Shown here: positions 1 through 5,744 of the stretch, in pieces
Layout: each line of letters opens with the position of its first letter
Position numbering within the stretch: position 1 is the first letter of the stretch
The notes under the pieces: model-generated
Database searches by the model: none
Seen by the model: the letters and a program-made list of their open reading frames with translations, nothing else
What the model was told of the DNA's origin: nothing
Made by a program: the position numbers and the translations under genes
DNA from: Clostridia bacterium
GTDB lineage: Bacteria > Bacillota > Clostridia > Oscillospirales > CAG-272
Direction: 5' to 3'
Length of the DNA stretch: 7,118 nucleotides
Assembly: GCA_017395715.1 (NCBI GenBank)
Contig: JAFQNZ010000042.1
Coordinates: 1-7,118, forward strand

Positions 1-46
1 TACAGATAGAGTTTTGCGTGTATCGCAGAACAAGAAAGGATTTAGT

Positions 47-1246
47 ATGGAAACAAAGGAACGCAGAGTCGGTACAGTGTCAAGGGGTATCCGTTGCCCC
101 ATTATCCGTCAGGGAGACAATCTTGCTGAACTCGTGTCAAAGAGCGTATTGGAGGCTGCCGAAATCGAAGGATTCGAAATGCGTGACCGCGATGTCATCG
201 CTATCACCGAATCGATCGTAGCAAGAGCACAGGGCAACTATGCTTCTGTAGAAGCCATTGCCAAGGATGTGAAGGAAAAGCTTGGCGGCGGCACGATCGG
301 TGTTATTTTCCCCATTCTGTCCCGTAACCGTTTCGCCATCTGCCTGCGCGGCATTGCCATGGGCGCCAAAAAAGTGGTGCTGATGCTCAGCTATCCTTCG
401 GATGAAGTGGGCAACGAGCTTGTCAGCCTCGATAAGATCGACGAAGCAGGTATCAATCCTTACAGCGACGTTCTCTCTCTGGAACGTTACCGTGAACTGT
501 TCGGTGAGAACAAGCACGAATTTACCGGTGTTGACTACGTGGCTTATTACGGCGACATCATCCGCTCGTGCGGCGCAGAGGTTGAAATTGTATTTGCCAA
601 TCAGGCAAAAGCCATTCTCGACTACACCGACTGCGTTTTGACCTGCGATATCCATACCCGTGCGCGCACTAAGAGAATCCTCAAGGCGGCAAGCGCCAAA
701 GTCGTGCTCGGTCTTGACGATATTATGACCTCTCCCGTTGACGGCAGCGGTTGCAACGAAAGATACGGTCTGCTCGGTTCGAACAAATCGACCGAAGACA
801 GCGTAAAGCTGTTCCCCCGCGAATGCAAGGACCTTGTTCTTGACATTCAGGACAGAATCCTCAAGGGTTGCGGCAAGCACGTGGAAGTCATGGTGTACGG
901 CGATGGCGCGTTCAAGGATCCCAAGGGTAAGATCTGGGAGCTTGCTGACCCGGTCGTTTCTCCCGCCTTCAACGACGGTCTTGTGGGAACGCCCAACGAA
1001 CTGAAGCTCAAATATCTTGCCGATAACGATTATAAAGACCTTTCGGGCGAAGCACTCAAGGAAGCAATCTCCGCGTCCATCCGCGCCAAAGAGGAAAATC
1101 TTGTGGGCAACATGGCATCGCAGGGTACAACGCCTCGTCAGCTGACCGACCTCATCGGTTCGCTTTGTGACCTCACTTCCGGCTCGGGCGACAAGGGTAC
1201 TCCCGTGGTGCTTGTGCAGGGTTACTTCGATAACTATACCAACTGA
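47..1246 (+). CDS. CofE-like protein (coenzyme F420-0:L-glutamate ligase family)
   Basis: The 399-residue product resembles the F420_ligase (CofE/FbiB N-terminal, PF01996) family. In F420 producers this family adds glutamate to F420-0 with GTP and divalent metal. The visible family resemblance is N-terminal: a basic/Pro segment around residues 13-22, then MRDRDVIAITESIVARAQGN (about 45-64), matching the family's 'GD-vvv-t-kivs-a-G' pattern. The C-terminal half is divergent, with a VMVYGDGAFKDPKGKIW stretch near residues 281-297. No F420 biosynthesis partner lies in the window, and most Clostridia are not known to make F420, so the substrate is unknown. I chose ATG 47 over the TTG at 14 because GAAAGGA (34-40) sits 6 nt upstream, while the TTG lies in a small hairpin (12-18 with 24-30). 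The gene ends with in-frame tandem stops, TGA TAA. Its promoter is outside the window. Family call fairly sure; enzymatic role open. Confidence 0.82.
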   Translation: METKERRVGTVSRGIRCPIIRQGDNLAELVSKSVLEAAEIEGFEMRDRDVIAITESIVARAQGNYASVEAIAKDVKEKLGGGTIGVIFPILSRNRFAICLRGIAMGAKKVVLMLSYPSDEVGNELVSLDKIDEAGINPYSDVLSLERYRELFGENKHEFTGVDYVAYYGDIIRSCGAEVEIVFANQAKAILDYTDCVLTCDIHTRARTKRILKAASAKVVLGLDDIMTSPVDGSGCNERYGLLGSNKSTEDSVKLFPRECKDLVLDIQDRILKGCGKHVEVMVYGDGAFKDPKGKIWELADPVVSPAFNDGLVGTPNELKLKYLADNDYKDLSGEALKEAISASIRAKEENLVGNMASQGTTPRQLTDLIGSLCDLTSGSGDKGTPVVLVQGYFDNYTN

Positions 1247-1260
1247 TAACATACCATTCA

Positions 1261-1295
1261 AACAAAGCTACTGTAAAAGGTGGCTTTGTTTTTTT
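1261..1295 (+). terminator. Intrinsic terminator of the CofE-like gene
   Basis: AACAAAGC (1261-1268) pairs perfectly with GCTTTGTT (1283-1290). TAC/GTG extends the stem to 11 bp around an 8-nt loop, and a T-run to 1295 follows. An outer ATACCA (1251-1256) / TGGTAT (1299-1304) pair extends the dyad, and its right end overlaps the -35 of the next promoter. Confidence 0.9.
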
Positions 1296-1303
1296 GTTTG
1301 GTA

Positions 1304-1332
1304 TTGACTTTTTCTTCTTTTTCTGCTATAAT
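1304..1332 (+). promoter_or_regulatory. Sigma-A promoter for the lipoprotein pair
   Basis: TTGACT (-35, 1304-1309), a 17-nt pyrimidine-rich spacer, then TATAAT (-10, 1327-1332). The predicted start is near 1339, giving a 35-nt leader with GAAAGGA (1361-1367) as ribosome binding site. The region from GAAAGGA to ATG is nearly identical to that of the CofE-like gene (one mismatch in 16). Confidence 0.88.
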
Positions 1333-1373
1333 AAGCCGAAATCTCCAAATTGGAAGTAAAGAAAGGAATTAGT

Positions 1374-2570
1374 ATGAAAAAGATTATCGTACTGCTTATG
1401 GTTGCACTCGTTGCAGTGGCACTCGTAGCATGCGGCGGTGAAGCAGCTACCACCACTGAAAAGCCTGCTGTCACCACCCCTGCAGGTCCCGCAGCAACCA
1501 CCCCCGCAACCACCACTAACGAAGTACCGAGCACCGGTACTACCACCACGCCTACCGTTAACACCACCAAAACGCCCGGCGAAACCAGCAAGACGCCCGG
1601 TACAACAGAAACCCCCAATACCCAGCAGGGTATCGACATTTTGAACGGCGAATTCGAAAACATGGCAATCGACCCCACTTGGAAGGCCCCTTGGCCCTGC
1701 GCTTTTGAAAATCACCATCCTGAAATCAACTTTCAATGGTGTGTCGTTGTTAAGATGCTTCCCACCGAAAACTTCATTCAGGAAGAACTGATCGCAATGG
1801 ATGAAGAAACCGGCTTTGGTATTGCTTTTGACGACTATACCTGGGTTCTCACCATCGACGGTGAAGATTACGTTGTTGAAGAATTCTGCATTCCTCAGCG
1901 TACCGGCTTTATTTACATCCGTATGGTTCCCAGCGGTGATTGGTCTCCTGTTATGGGTGAACACGAATACGATATCAAGCTGACCATCAAAGATTCGGGC
2001 ACCAATGAAGTGGTTTACTACGCTTACTTCACCGATCCCGAATGGGGCGGTCCTTATTACTACGAAGCTACTCCTCCGGTTCAAGCTATTCCCACCGAAA
2101 AGCCTGAAAATGTAGAACAGCTTCCCACCGGTGCGCTTACCGGTATCAGCGGTCCCGAAAGCCTTGCTGCTACCGAGACCTATGCGAAGCTCTTTGACGG
2201 CTTTGTTCAGACCAAGCTTTGCTCCAGCGACTACACCAACCCCCTTATCTTTACCGTTAGCGATGCCAACTTCTCCTCGTTTGTAGGTATTTCCCTCGTT
2301 GGTGCCAATGACGACCAAAAGTTCCCCGAAAGAGTTCCTGTTAAGTTTACCCTTTACGGCTCTGACGACGGCAGCGATGATTCGTGGAGTGTTGTGATTG
2401 ACGTTAATCAGACTGTAGACGAAATCGAAGTTACCAACTACGGCGAACACTACTACGGCTTCTCCGATGCAGTGGAATACCGTTACTTCAAGCTTGTGAT
2501 TGAAGACGTTTCCGGTGCTGCAACGCCTAAGTATCAGTACTCCGAAATCTATCTTTTCACTGAAAAGTAA
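1374..2570 (+). CDS. Surface lipoprotein with Thr/Pro stalk and C-terminal discoidin-like module
   Basis: A 398-residue predicted lipoprotein. The N-terminus has MKK, a hydrophobic core and lipobox LVAC-G, so Cys20 should be lipidated and the protein anchored on the outer face of the membrane. Residues about 23-85 form a low-complexity Thr/Pro/Ala stalk. Residues about 86-235 look like a beta-rich domain with no family I can name (aromatic-rich, with Cys residues in PWPCAFENHH, FQWCVVV and EEFCIPQ). Residues about 257-397 look like a degenerate F5/8 type C (discoidin/CBM32-like) module: ATETYAKLFDG near its start, VKFTLYGSDDG in the middle, and the closing YRYFKLVIE...YSEIYLF strand pattern. 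Such modules bind glycans or polymers. ATG 1374 is chosen because GAAAGGA lies 6 nt upstream and the signal peptide begins there. It is probably co-transcribed with the metallopeptidase lipoprotein 78 bp downstream, which has the same plan. Substrate unknown. Confidence 0.85.
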   Translation: MKKIIVLLMVALVAVALVACGGEAATTTEKPAVTTPAGPAATTPATTTNEVPSTGTTTTPTVNTTKTPGETSKTPGTTETPNTQQGIDILNGEFENMAIDPTWKAPWPCAFENHHPEINFQWCVVVKMLPTENFIQEELIAMDEETGFGIAFDDYTWVLTIDGEDYVVEEFCIPQRTGFIYIRMVPSGDWSPVMGEHEYDIKLTIKDSGTNEVVYYAYFTDPEWGGPYYYEATPPVQAIPTEKPENVEQLPTGALTGISGPESLAATETYAKLFDGFVQTKLCSSDYTNPLIFTVSDANFSSFVGISLVGANDDQKFPERVPVKFTLYGSDDGSDDSWSVVIDVNQTVDEIEVTNYGEHYYGFSDAVEYRYFKLVIEDVSGAATPKYQYSEIYLFTEK

Positions 2571-2579
2571 GTCTATTCC

Positions 2580-2614
2580 GAAACATTCCACATCTGCAAG
2601 GTGTGGAATGTTTC
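2580..2614 (+). terminator. Intergenic 15-bp hairpin (partial terminator or mRNA stabiliser)
   Basis: The arm starting GAAACATTCCACATC (2580-2594) pairs with 2600-2614 around the loop TGCAA (one G-U pair in 15). It lies 9 nt after the first lipoprotein stop. Only three T's end the stem and no clear U-run follows, so it is unlikely to be a full intrinsic terminator. I see no convincing promoter between it and the next gene. It may reduce read-through, mark a processing site, or protect the upstream mRNA 3' end. Confidence 0.6.
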
Positions 2615-2648
2615 TGTATAGGAATGTAACATAATTTAGGAGGCTTAC

Positions 2649-4736
2649 ATGAAAAAGATTCTTTGTTTGCTTGTGTTGATTGCCATGCTTCTTCCGACCG
2701 TGGCAGGATGCGGCTCAAGCACTACCACAACAACAGCAACAACAACAGCGGGTACGACACCCGGAACAACTCCCGAAACCACAGCAGGAAACACCCCCAC
2801 TGTTACCACCCCCGAAACCACATCGAAGCTGCCTGATGTCACTCTTCCCGAAGGCGAGCGTGTTGTAAAAACCTACTATACCGCCGTTCTGAGCGATGAG
2901 GTTTGGACCGATTCCGGTGTGGATACAGACAAGTACGATTTGAGCGGTACAGGTGTGGAGATCTATCAGAAGATGAACACTGAGTACAGTGACTATACGC
3001 GCACCTATATCATCGTGGAAGATGGTGTGGAAAACGAATATTCCGGCTCAAAAGCTTTTTCTGTTTTGAAAAAAGTTTCTGTTTGCGGTGCTATCCTCAC
3101 AGTTGATGAGGCGGCAAAGACAGTTCTTGTCAAGGTGGAACCGGTTTCGGTTAAGGCTCTTGCTTCTTGGAAAGCAGTTACTGCAGAGGCGGGCGCGTAT
3201 ATCCGTTTTGCCTTTACTACCAACCTGCCTGTTGGATTCTGTGTAACTGTTACAGCAAAAGAGAATGGCAAATTTGCTGACTCTATCTATACGCATGAAG
3301 GCATCGAGGTGAAAAAAGACGGTACTGCCTATACCGGTATGGGCCAGGCAACTGTTCCTTTCCAGGCAGGCAAAACCTATTACGTTAACCTTTGTGTTGA
3401 TACCGCAGGCTATCCCGTTCTTGACACGATTCCTTTGACCGTAACCGAGTCGAGGTACGATACGACTCACTTCCAGGCCATTTTCCGCAAGGACTGGACC
3501 TACGTCAACGACGAGCGCTACATGGAACAGATCGCGCACCATTTCTATACCGTTTACCCGAGACTTTATGCGCGTTGGGGCGGTACCGGTAAAGAACCCA
3601 TGCAGATCTTTATCGATGCAGAACGTAGCTACGATGGCGTTGCGGCTGCTTCGGGTACGAGAATCTTTTATTCGGTCAACAATCTGAACGGCGGTACGCC
3701 TCTGAAATCCGGTGGCGCATTTACACACGAAATGACACACCTTGTTCAGAAGTTCAGTATCGGCACCCTCGATTGGTTTGGCGAATCTATGGTAAACTAC
3801 GGCCGTCACCGTTATTGGTCGTATGAATATTCGTATGCGTGTGTTGAAGAAAAGACGGTTAAGGGCGCTGTCAACTGGAACTATTCTCCTTACGGAGACT
3901 CGCAGCTGTTCTTCTCCTGGATGGACTGGGTATATCCCACTGTCGATAAGAATAACGACGGCAAGCGCACAGCCGATGAATACGGTCTTCTCGACTATAT
4001 CGTTTTCCAAGCCAAAGCCTGGACAGGCGTCAAGGATGGCGACAATCCCAGAAAAGAAAACACGGCTCTGAACAACTGGGTCAAGGAAAAGACCGGCTTT
4101 GCCACGATGGATCTTCTCCGTCAGGAATTTGTAAAACAGTTACAGTCGGGCGAGTTCGTTTTCACAGGCTTCCGCGACTATAAGGATAATTTCGTTACCG
4201 AAAACCTTCCGGGCGTTCCCAATCCCCAGTATCTTATGCACGAAAAGATCGAGCCTTCCGCAAAGACCAATCCCATTCTTTCGGCAGCTATGACAACCGG
4301 CGATAATCTTTGCGTGAATACCAAGATTCATACTGTGGCTTCGGACGGTGTGGGCAACAGTATTGCCGAAAATCTGATCGACGGCGATCTGACCACTCGC
4401 TATCAGGCAACGCGTTCGTCTAACATGTATAAGATGGCAGGTGTTTCCAATGAGGTGGTGATCGACCTCGGCTCGGAAAAGACCTTCAATACTTACACGC
4501 TTGTTTCCTATGCTACCAAGGATACCTATATTGCCAAAACTTGGGAGATTCTGGTTTCAAATGATGGCGGCGAATTCACCGCAGTCGATTACCAGACGAA
4601 CAACACCAAGGAAACCGTTTCGGTTACCTTTGATGAAGTAACCGCGCGTTACGTGAAGATTCGTCTCTTTGAGCCTGATGCAACGGCAGGCGTTACAAGA
4701 CTTTGTGAATTCATGCTGTTTGATTCGAACAAATAA
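2649..4736 (+). CDS. Lipoprotein metallopeptidase, BSP-like (HExxH), with C-terminal F5/8 type C domain
   Basis: A 695-residue predicted surface lipoprotein. The signal peptide ends in lipobox TVAG-C (Cys21), followed by a Thr/Pro stalk to about residue 60. Residues about 65-270 are beta-rich and unassigned. The peptidase region (about 272-545) resembles the basic secretory protein family (PF04450, clan MA): an FYTVYPRLY helix, then VAAASGTRIFYS, then the zinc motif HEMTH (360-364, catalytic Glu361), followed by LVQ. Glu379 in DWFGESMVNYGRHRY is the likely third ligand and matches the family's 'EGIADYVR' position. DKNNDGKRTADE (433-444) fits a canonical EF-hand calcium loop except for Arg at position 8. 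Residues about 555-693 are a good F5/8 type C (discoidin/CBM32) domain: ENLIDGDLTTRYQA, VVIDLGS, YTLVSY, WEILVSNDG, ARYVKIRLFE and the final CEFMLF. Ribosome binding site AGGAGG (2638-2643) lies 5 nt before ATG. Second gene of the lipoprotein operon. Probably cuts extracellular protein bound through the discoidin module; target unknown. Confidence 0.87.
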   Translation: MKKILCLLVLIAMLLPTVAGCGSSTTTTTATTTAGTTPGTTPETTAGNTPTVTTPETTSKLPDVTLPEGERVVKTYYTAVLSDEVWTDSGVDTDKYDLSGTGVEIYQKMNTEYSDYTRTYIIVEDGVENEYSGSKAFSVLKKVSVCGAILTVDEAAKTVLVKVEPVSVKALASWKAVTAEAGAYIRFAFTTNLPVGFCVTVTAKENGKFADSIYTHEGIEVKKDGTAYTGMGQATVPFQAGKTYYVNLCVDTAGYPVLDTIPLTVTESRYDTTHFQAIFRKDWTYVNDERYMEQIAHHFYTVYPRLYARWGGTGKEPMQIFIDAERSYDGVAAASGTRIFYSVNNLNGGTPLKSGGAFTHEMTHLVQKFSIGTLDWFGESMVNYGRHRYWSYEYSYACVEEKTVKGAVNWNYSPYGDSQLFFSWMDWVYPTVDKNNDGKRTADEYGLLDYIVFQAKAWTGVKDGDNPRKENTALNNWVKEKTGFATMDLLRQEFVKQLQSGEFVFTGFRDYKDNFVTENLPGVPNPQYLMHEKIEPSAKTNPILSAAMTTGDNLCVNTKIHTVASDGVGNSIAENLIDGDLTTRYQATRSSNMYKMAGVSNEVVIDLGSEKTFNTYTLVSYATKDTYIAKTWEILVSNDGGEFTAVDYQTNNTKETVSVTFDEVTARYVKIRLFEPDATAGVTRLCEFMLFDSNK

Positions 4737-4750
4737 TTGAATAAAAAAGA

Positions 4751-4785
4751 GACTGCTTTAGCCTCATGCGCTGAAGGACAGTTTT
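4751..4785 (+). terminator. First of two hairpins after the metallopeptidase gene
   Basis: GACTG CTTTAGC (4751-4762) pairs with GCTGAAG (4770-4776) and, across a 2-nt GA bulge, CAGTT (4779-4783), with TTTT at the end (4782-4785). The T-run is short, so it is weaker than the hairpin that follows. Confidence 0.5.
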
Positions 4786-4790
4786 CCAAG

Positions 4791-4827
4791 AATACGGTAT
4801 ATCTCGAAAGAGGTATGCCGTATTTTT
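4791..4827 (+). terminator. Intrinsic terminator of the lipoprotein operon
   Basis: The arm 4791-4805 (AATACGGTATATCTC) pairs over 15 bp, with G-U wobbles, with 4810-4824 around a GAAA tetraloop. T's run to 4827. It lies 54 nt past the stop codon and is the main end of the lipoprotein transcript. Confidence 0.92.
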
Positions 4828-5201
4828 GTATTTGTAGACACAAAGGTACTTCGTATGCCTTAATTAAGGATTACAACAGAATTACGGCTATTTGCTAAGC
4901 AGGAAGTTTTCGCAAACCTAAGCCTTCCCCAGCGGGGGAAGGTGGCACGCGAAGCGTGACGGATGAGGTGTCATATCCACAAAAGTAACTCCTCATCCAC
5001 CGCTAACGCGGTCCCCCTTCTCCCACAGGAGAAGGCTTTTTTTCTCTCGGAAGGTAAGCAAGCAACTTTTTGATACGTTAATGTCAAAAGTGCCTTTGCA
5101 TTGCTTTTGGCAAAATATTGTTGTCCTTAATTAAGTCAGTACTTGTCAAGAAAAATGATGCGCTTTTGTCAGACGTAATTCTATAAAGTTTTCGAAAAGT
5201 A
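4828..5201. other. Non-coding intergenic stretch
   Basis: I see no believable gene here. It contains a 12-bp perfect palindrome, CCTTAATTAAGG (4858-4869), with a near copy (CCTTAATTAAG) at 5125-5135. The two flank the palindromic repeat at 4920-5043. A 10-bp hairpin with G-U pairs (GTCAAAAGTG, paired with a stretch ending near 5113) precedes the second copy. The last 60 bases are AT-rich and lead into the next promoter. Confidence 0.6.
4920..5043. repeat. Palindromic intergenic repeat (MITE-like) ending in a T-run
   Basis: The element reads as nested hairpins in mirror order. Left half: GCCTTCCCC/GGGGAAGG (4922-4942), CACGC/GCGTG (4946-4958) and GGATGAGG (4961-4968). Right half: CCTCATCC (4991-4998, complementary to the last), ACCGC/GCGGT (4999-5012) and CCTTCTCC/GGAGAAGG (5016-5035). 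The outer ends AAGCCTTCCCC and GGAGAAGGCTT are inverted repeats with one mismatch. No transposase is encoded and no clear target duplication is visible. From memory, very similar TTCTCC / GATGAGG palindromes are scattered between genes in gut Clostridia. The last hairpin with seven T's could also act as a terminator on the + strand. Confidence 0.8.
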
Positions 5202-5230
5202 TTTACAAAACTAAAAAACAGTGATATAAT
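5202..5230 (+). promoter_or_regulatory. Sigma-A promoter of the structured leader
   Basis: TTTACA (-35, 5202-5207), 17-nt spacer, TATAAT (-10, 5225-5230) preceded by TGA (extended -10 TGn). The expected start, 7 nt after the -10, is G5237, which is exactly the first base of the leader's terminal helix. That agreement supports both calls. Confidence 0.9.
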
Positions 5231-5255
5231 AAATAAGCCAAACGAACTTAATAAT

Positions 5256-5263
5256 CGCACCGA
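5256..5263 (+). promoter_or_regulatory. Candidate antiterminator strand
   Basis: CGCACCGA (5256-5263) is the exact reverse complement of TCGGTGCG (5415-5422), which includes the 5' arm of the terminator. Pairing the two would break the terminator and also P2a, and would cross P1 to form a pseudoknot. Seen directly as 8 Watson-Crick pairs; the switching role is inference. Confidence 0.55.
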
Positions 5264-5416
5264 TAGGTATATTTTTCTTGATGGGATAACTATACCCTTT
5301 TTCGTCACGCCATTAAACGAATCCATTTGGTAAAAATGCGACTCCCGTTTGATGGTGTGAAAATGCCTATCCTGCGTATAAGTTCGTTTGGCGACAACTT
5401 GGAGTTCGCGTTTTTC

Positions 5417-5447
5417 GGTGCGTGGCTTCGGTTACGCACCTTTTTTT
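5417..5447 (+). terminator. Intrinsic terminator at the end of the structured leader
   Basis: GGTGCGT GGC (5417-5426) pairs with GTT ACGCACC (5431-5440) around a UUCG tetraloop (10 bp, two G-U), followed by seven T's. Very strong by sequence. It stands between the promoter and the 72-residue ORF, so it must be bypassed for that gene to be expressed from 5202. Confidence 0.93.
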
Positions 5448-5465
5448 ATGCTGATAGGGGGATAT

Positions 5466-5684
5466 ATGAGCAAGAATACTAAAAAAAGGGTAATTGATAT
5501 GACCGGCGTAGAACTTACGCCCGGAGAGCCTACGGTTTGTCTTGGCAACGGAGAGCAAGGCTTTGAATGCTGTTGCGATGAGTGCGACTATTTTTTGTTT
5601 TGCTTTCCCGAATTTGATCCCAAAAATAAAGAAGAAAATATTGCTATGGATAGCTGTGGGACGGATTCTAAAGGAACGGTTTGA
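5466..5684 (+). CDS. Small cysteine-rich protein, 72 residues, unknown function
   Basis: ATG 5466 has a good ribosome binding site (AGGGGG, 5456-5461, 4 nt spacing). The product is acidic and has seven cysteines: Cys25, a CCC triplet at 35-37 in FECCCDECDYFLFCFPEF, Cys40, Cys46 and Cys64. There is no signal peptide or clear membrane segment, so it is probably cytoplasmic. The Cys cluster could bind a metal (zinc or Fe-S) or take part in disulfide chemistry, but I recognise no family. It is the only gene directly behind the structured leader and terminator, so its expression is probably controlled by transcription attenuation. No clear terminator follows; the next promoter begins 31 nt after the stop. 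A start further upstream at 5388 would run through the terminator hairpin and is rejected. Confidence 0.78.
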   Translation: MSKNTKKRVIDMTGVELTPGEPTVCLGNGEQGFECCCDECDYFLFCFPEFDPKNKEENIAMDSCGTDSKGTV

Positions 5685-5715
5685 AATCTAATAAAAACAA
5701 ATTGTCCGATTCTGC

Positions 5716-5744
5716 TTGACAAAAGAAGAAGAATGTGATATACT
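5716..5744 (+). promoter_or_regulatory. Sigma-A promoter upstream of the CNNM-type transporter gene
   Basis: TTGACA (5716-5721) is a perfect -35. After 17 nt comes TATACT (5739-5744). The predicted start is near 5751, about 255 nt before the transporter start codon, so the transcript has a long leader. Confidence 0.88.

Larger units (their letters stand above)
5237..5447 (+). ncRNA. Structured leader RNA, riboswitch or attenuator candidate (class not recognised)
   Basis: An RNA of about 210 nt with an unusually well-formed fold. P1: GCCAAACGAACTTA (5237-5250) pairs perfectly over 14 bp with 5379-5392. P2a: CGCA (5256-5259) with TGCG (5373-5376). P2b: GATAGGTAT (5262-5270) with ATGCCTATC (5363-5371), one G-U. 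P3: 5305-5319 with 5346-5360, 15 bp with G-U pairs. A small apical stem CATTT/AAATG (5324-5328 / 5334-5338) follows. The 5271-5304 segment is left single-stranded. The RNA ends in an intrinsic terminator (5417-5447) placed 18 nt before the start codon of the cysteine-rich protein, the usual arrangement for transcription attenuation. It does not match any riboswitch core I know (checked mentally: yybP-ykoY, c-di-GMP, ZTP, T-box, SAM, ydaO). It could instead be a free-standing small RNA or a divergent 6S-like RNA. Confidence 0.75.

Noticed and set aside
137..1261. Long minus-strand ORF (374 codons) opposite the CofE-like gene
   Set aside because: It has no ribosome binding site or recognisable domain. 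It arises because the + strand gene avoids TTA, CTA and TCA codons, which leaves the opposite frame open.
1326..2591. Minus-strand ORF (421 codons) opposite the first lipoprotein
   Set aside because: The + strand has promoter, ribosome binding site, signal peptide and domain. The minus-strand product is low-complexity Gly/Cys-rich where it mirrors the Thr/Pro stalk.
2607..2635. Separate promoter for the metallopeptidase gene (CATAAT at 2630-2635)
   Set aside because: No -35-like hexamer lies at the right distance. Co-transcription from 1304 is simpler.
3048..4010. Minus-strand ORF (320 codons) opposite the metallopeptidase
   Set aside because: Shadow of a well-supported + strand gene with intact catalytic motifs.
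4920..5043. CRISPR array
   Set aside because: The repeated motifs are inverted hairpin arms, not regularly spaced direct repeats with unique spacers.
5084..5326. Minus-strand 80-residue ORF with a hydrophobic stretch
   Set aside because: It has no ribosome binding site near its ATG and runs through the promoter and helices of the structured leader.
5237..5447. tmRNA, SRP RNA or RNase P RNA
   Set aside because: None of the conserved cores of these RNAs (tRNA-like ends, GNAR loop of SRP, RNase P core motifs) is visible. A divergent 6S RNA cannot be fully excluded.
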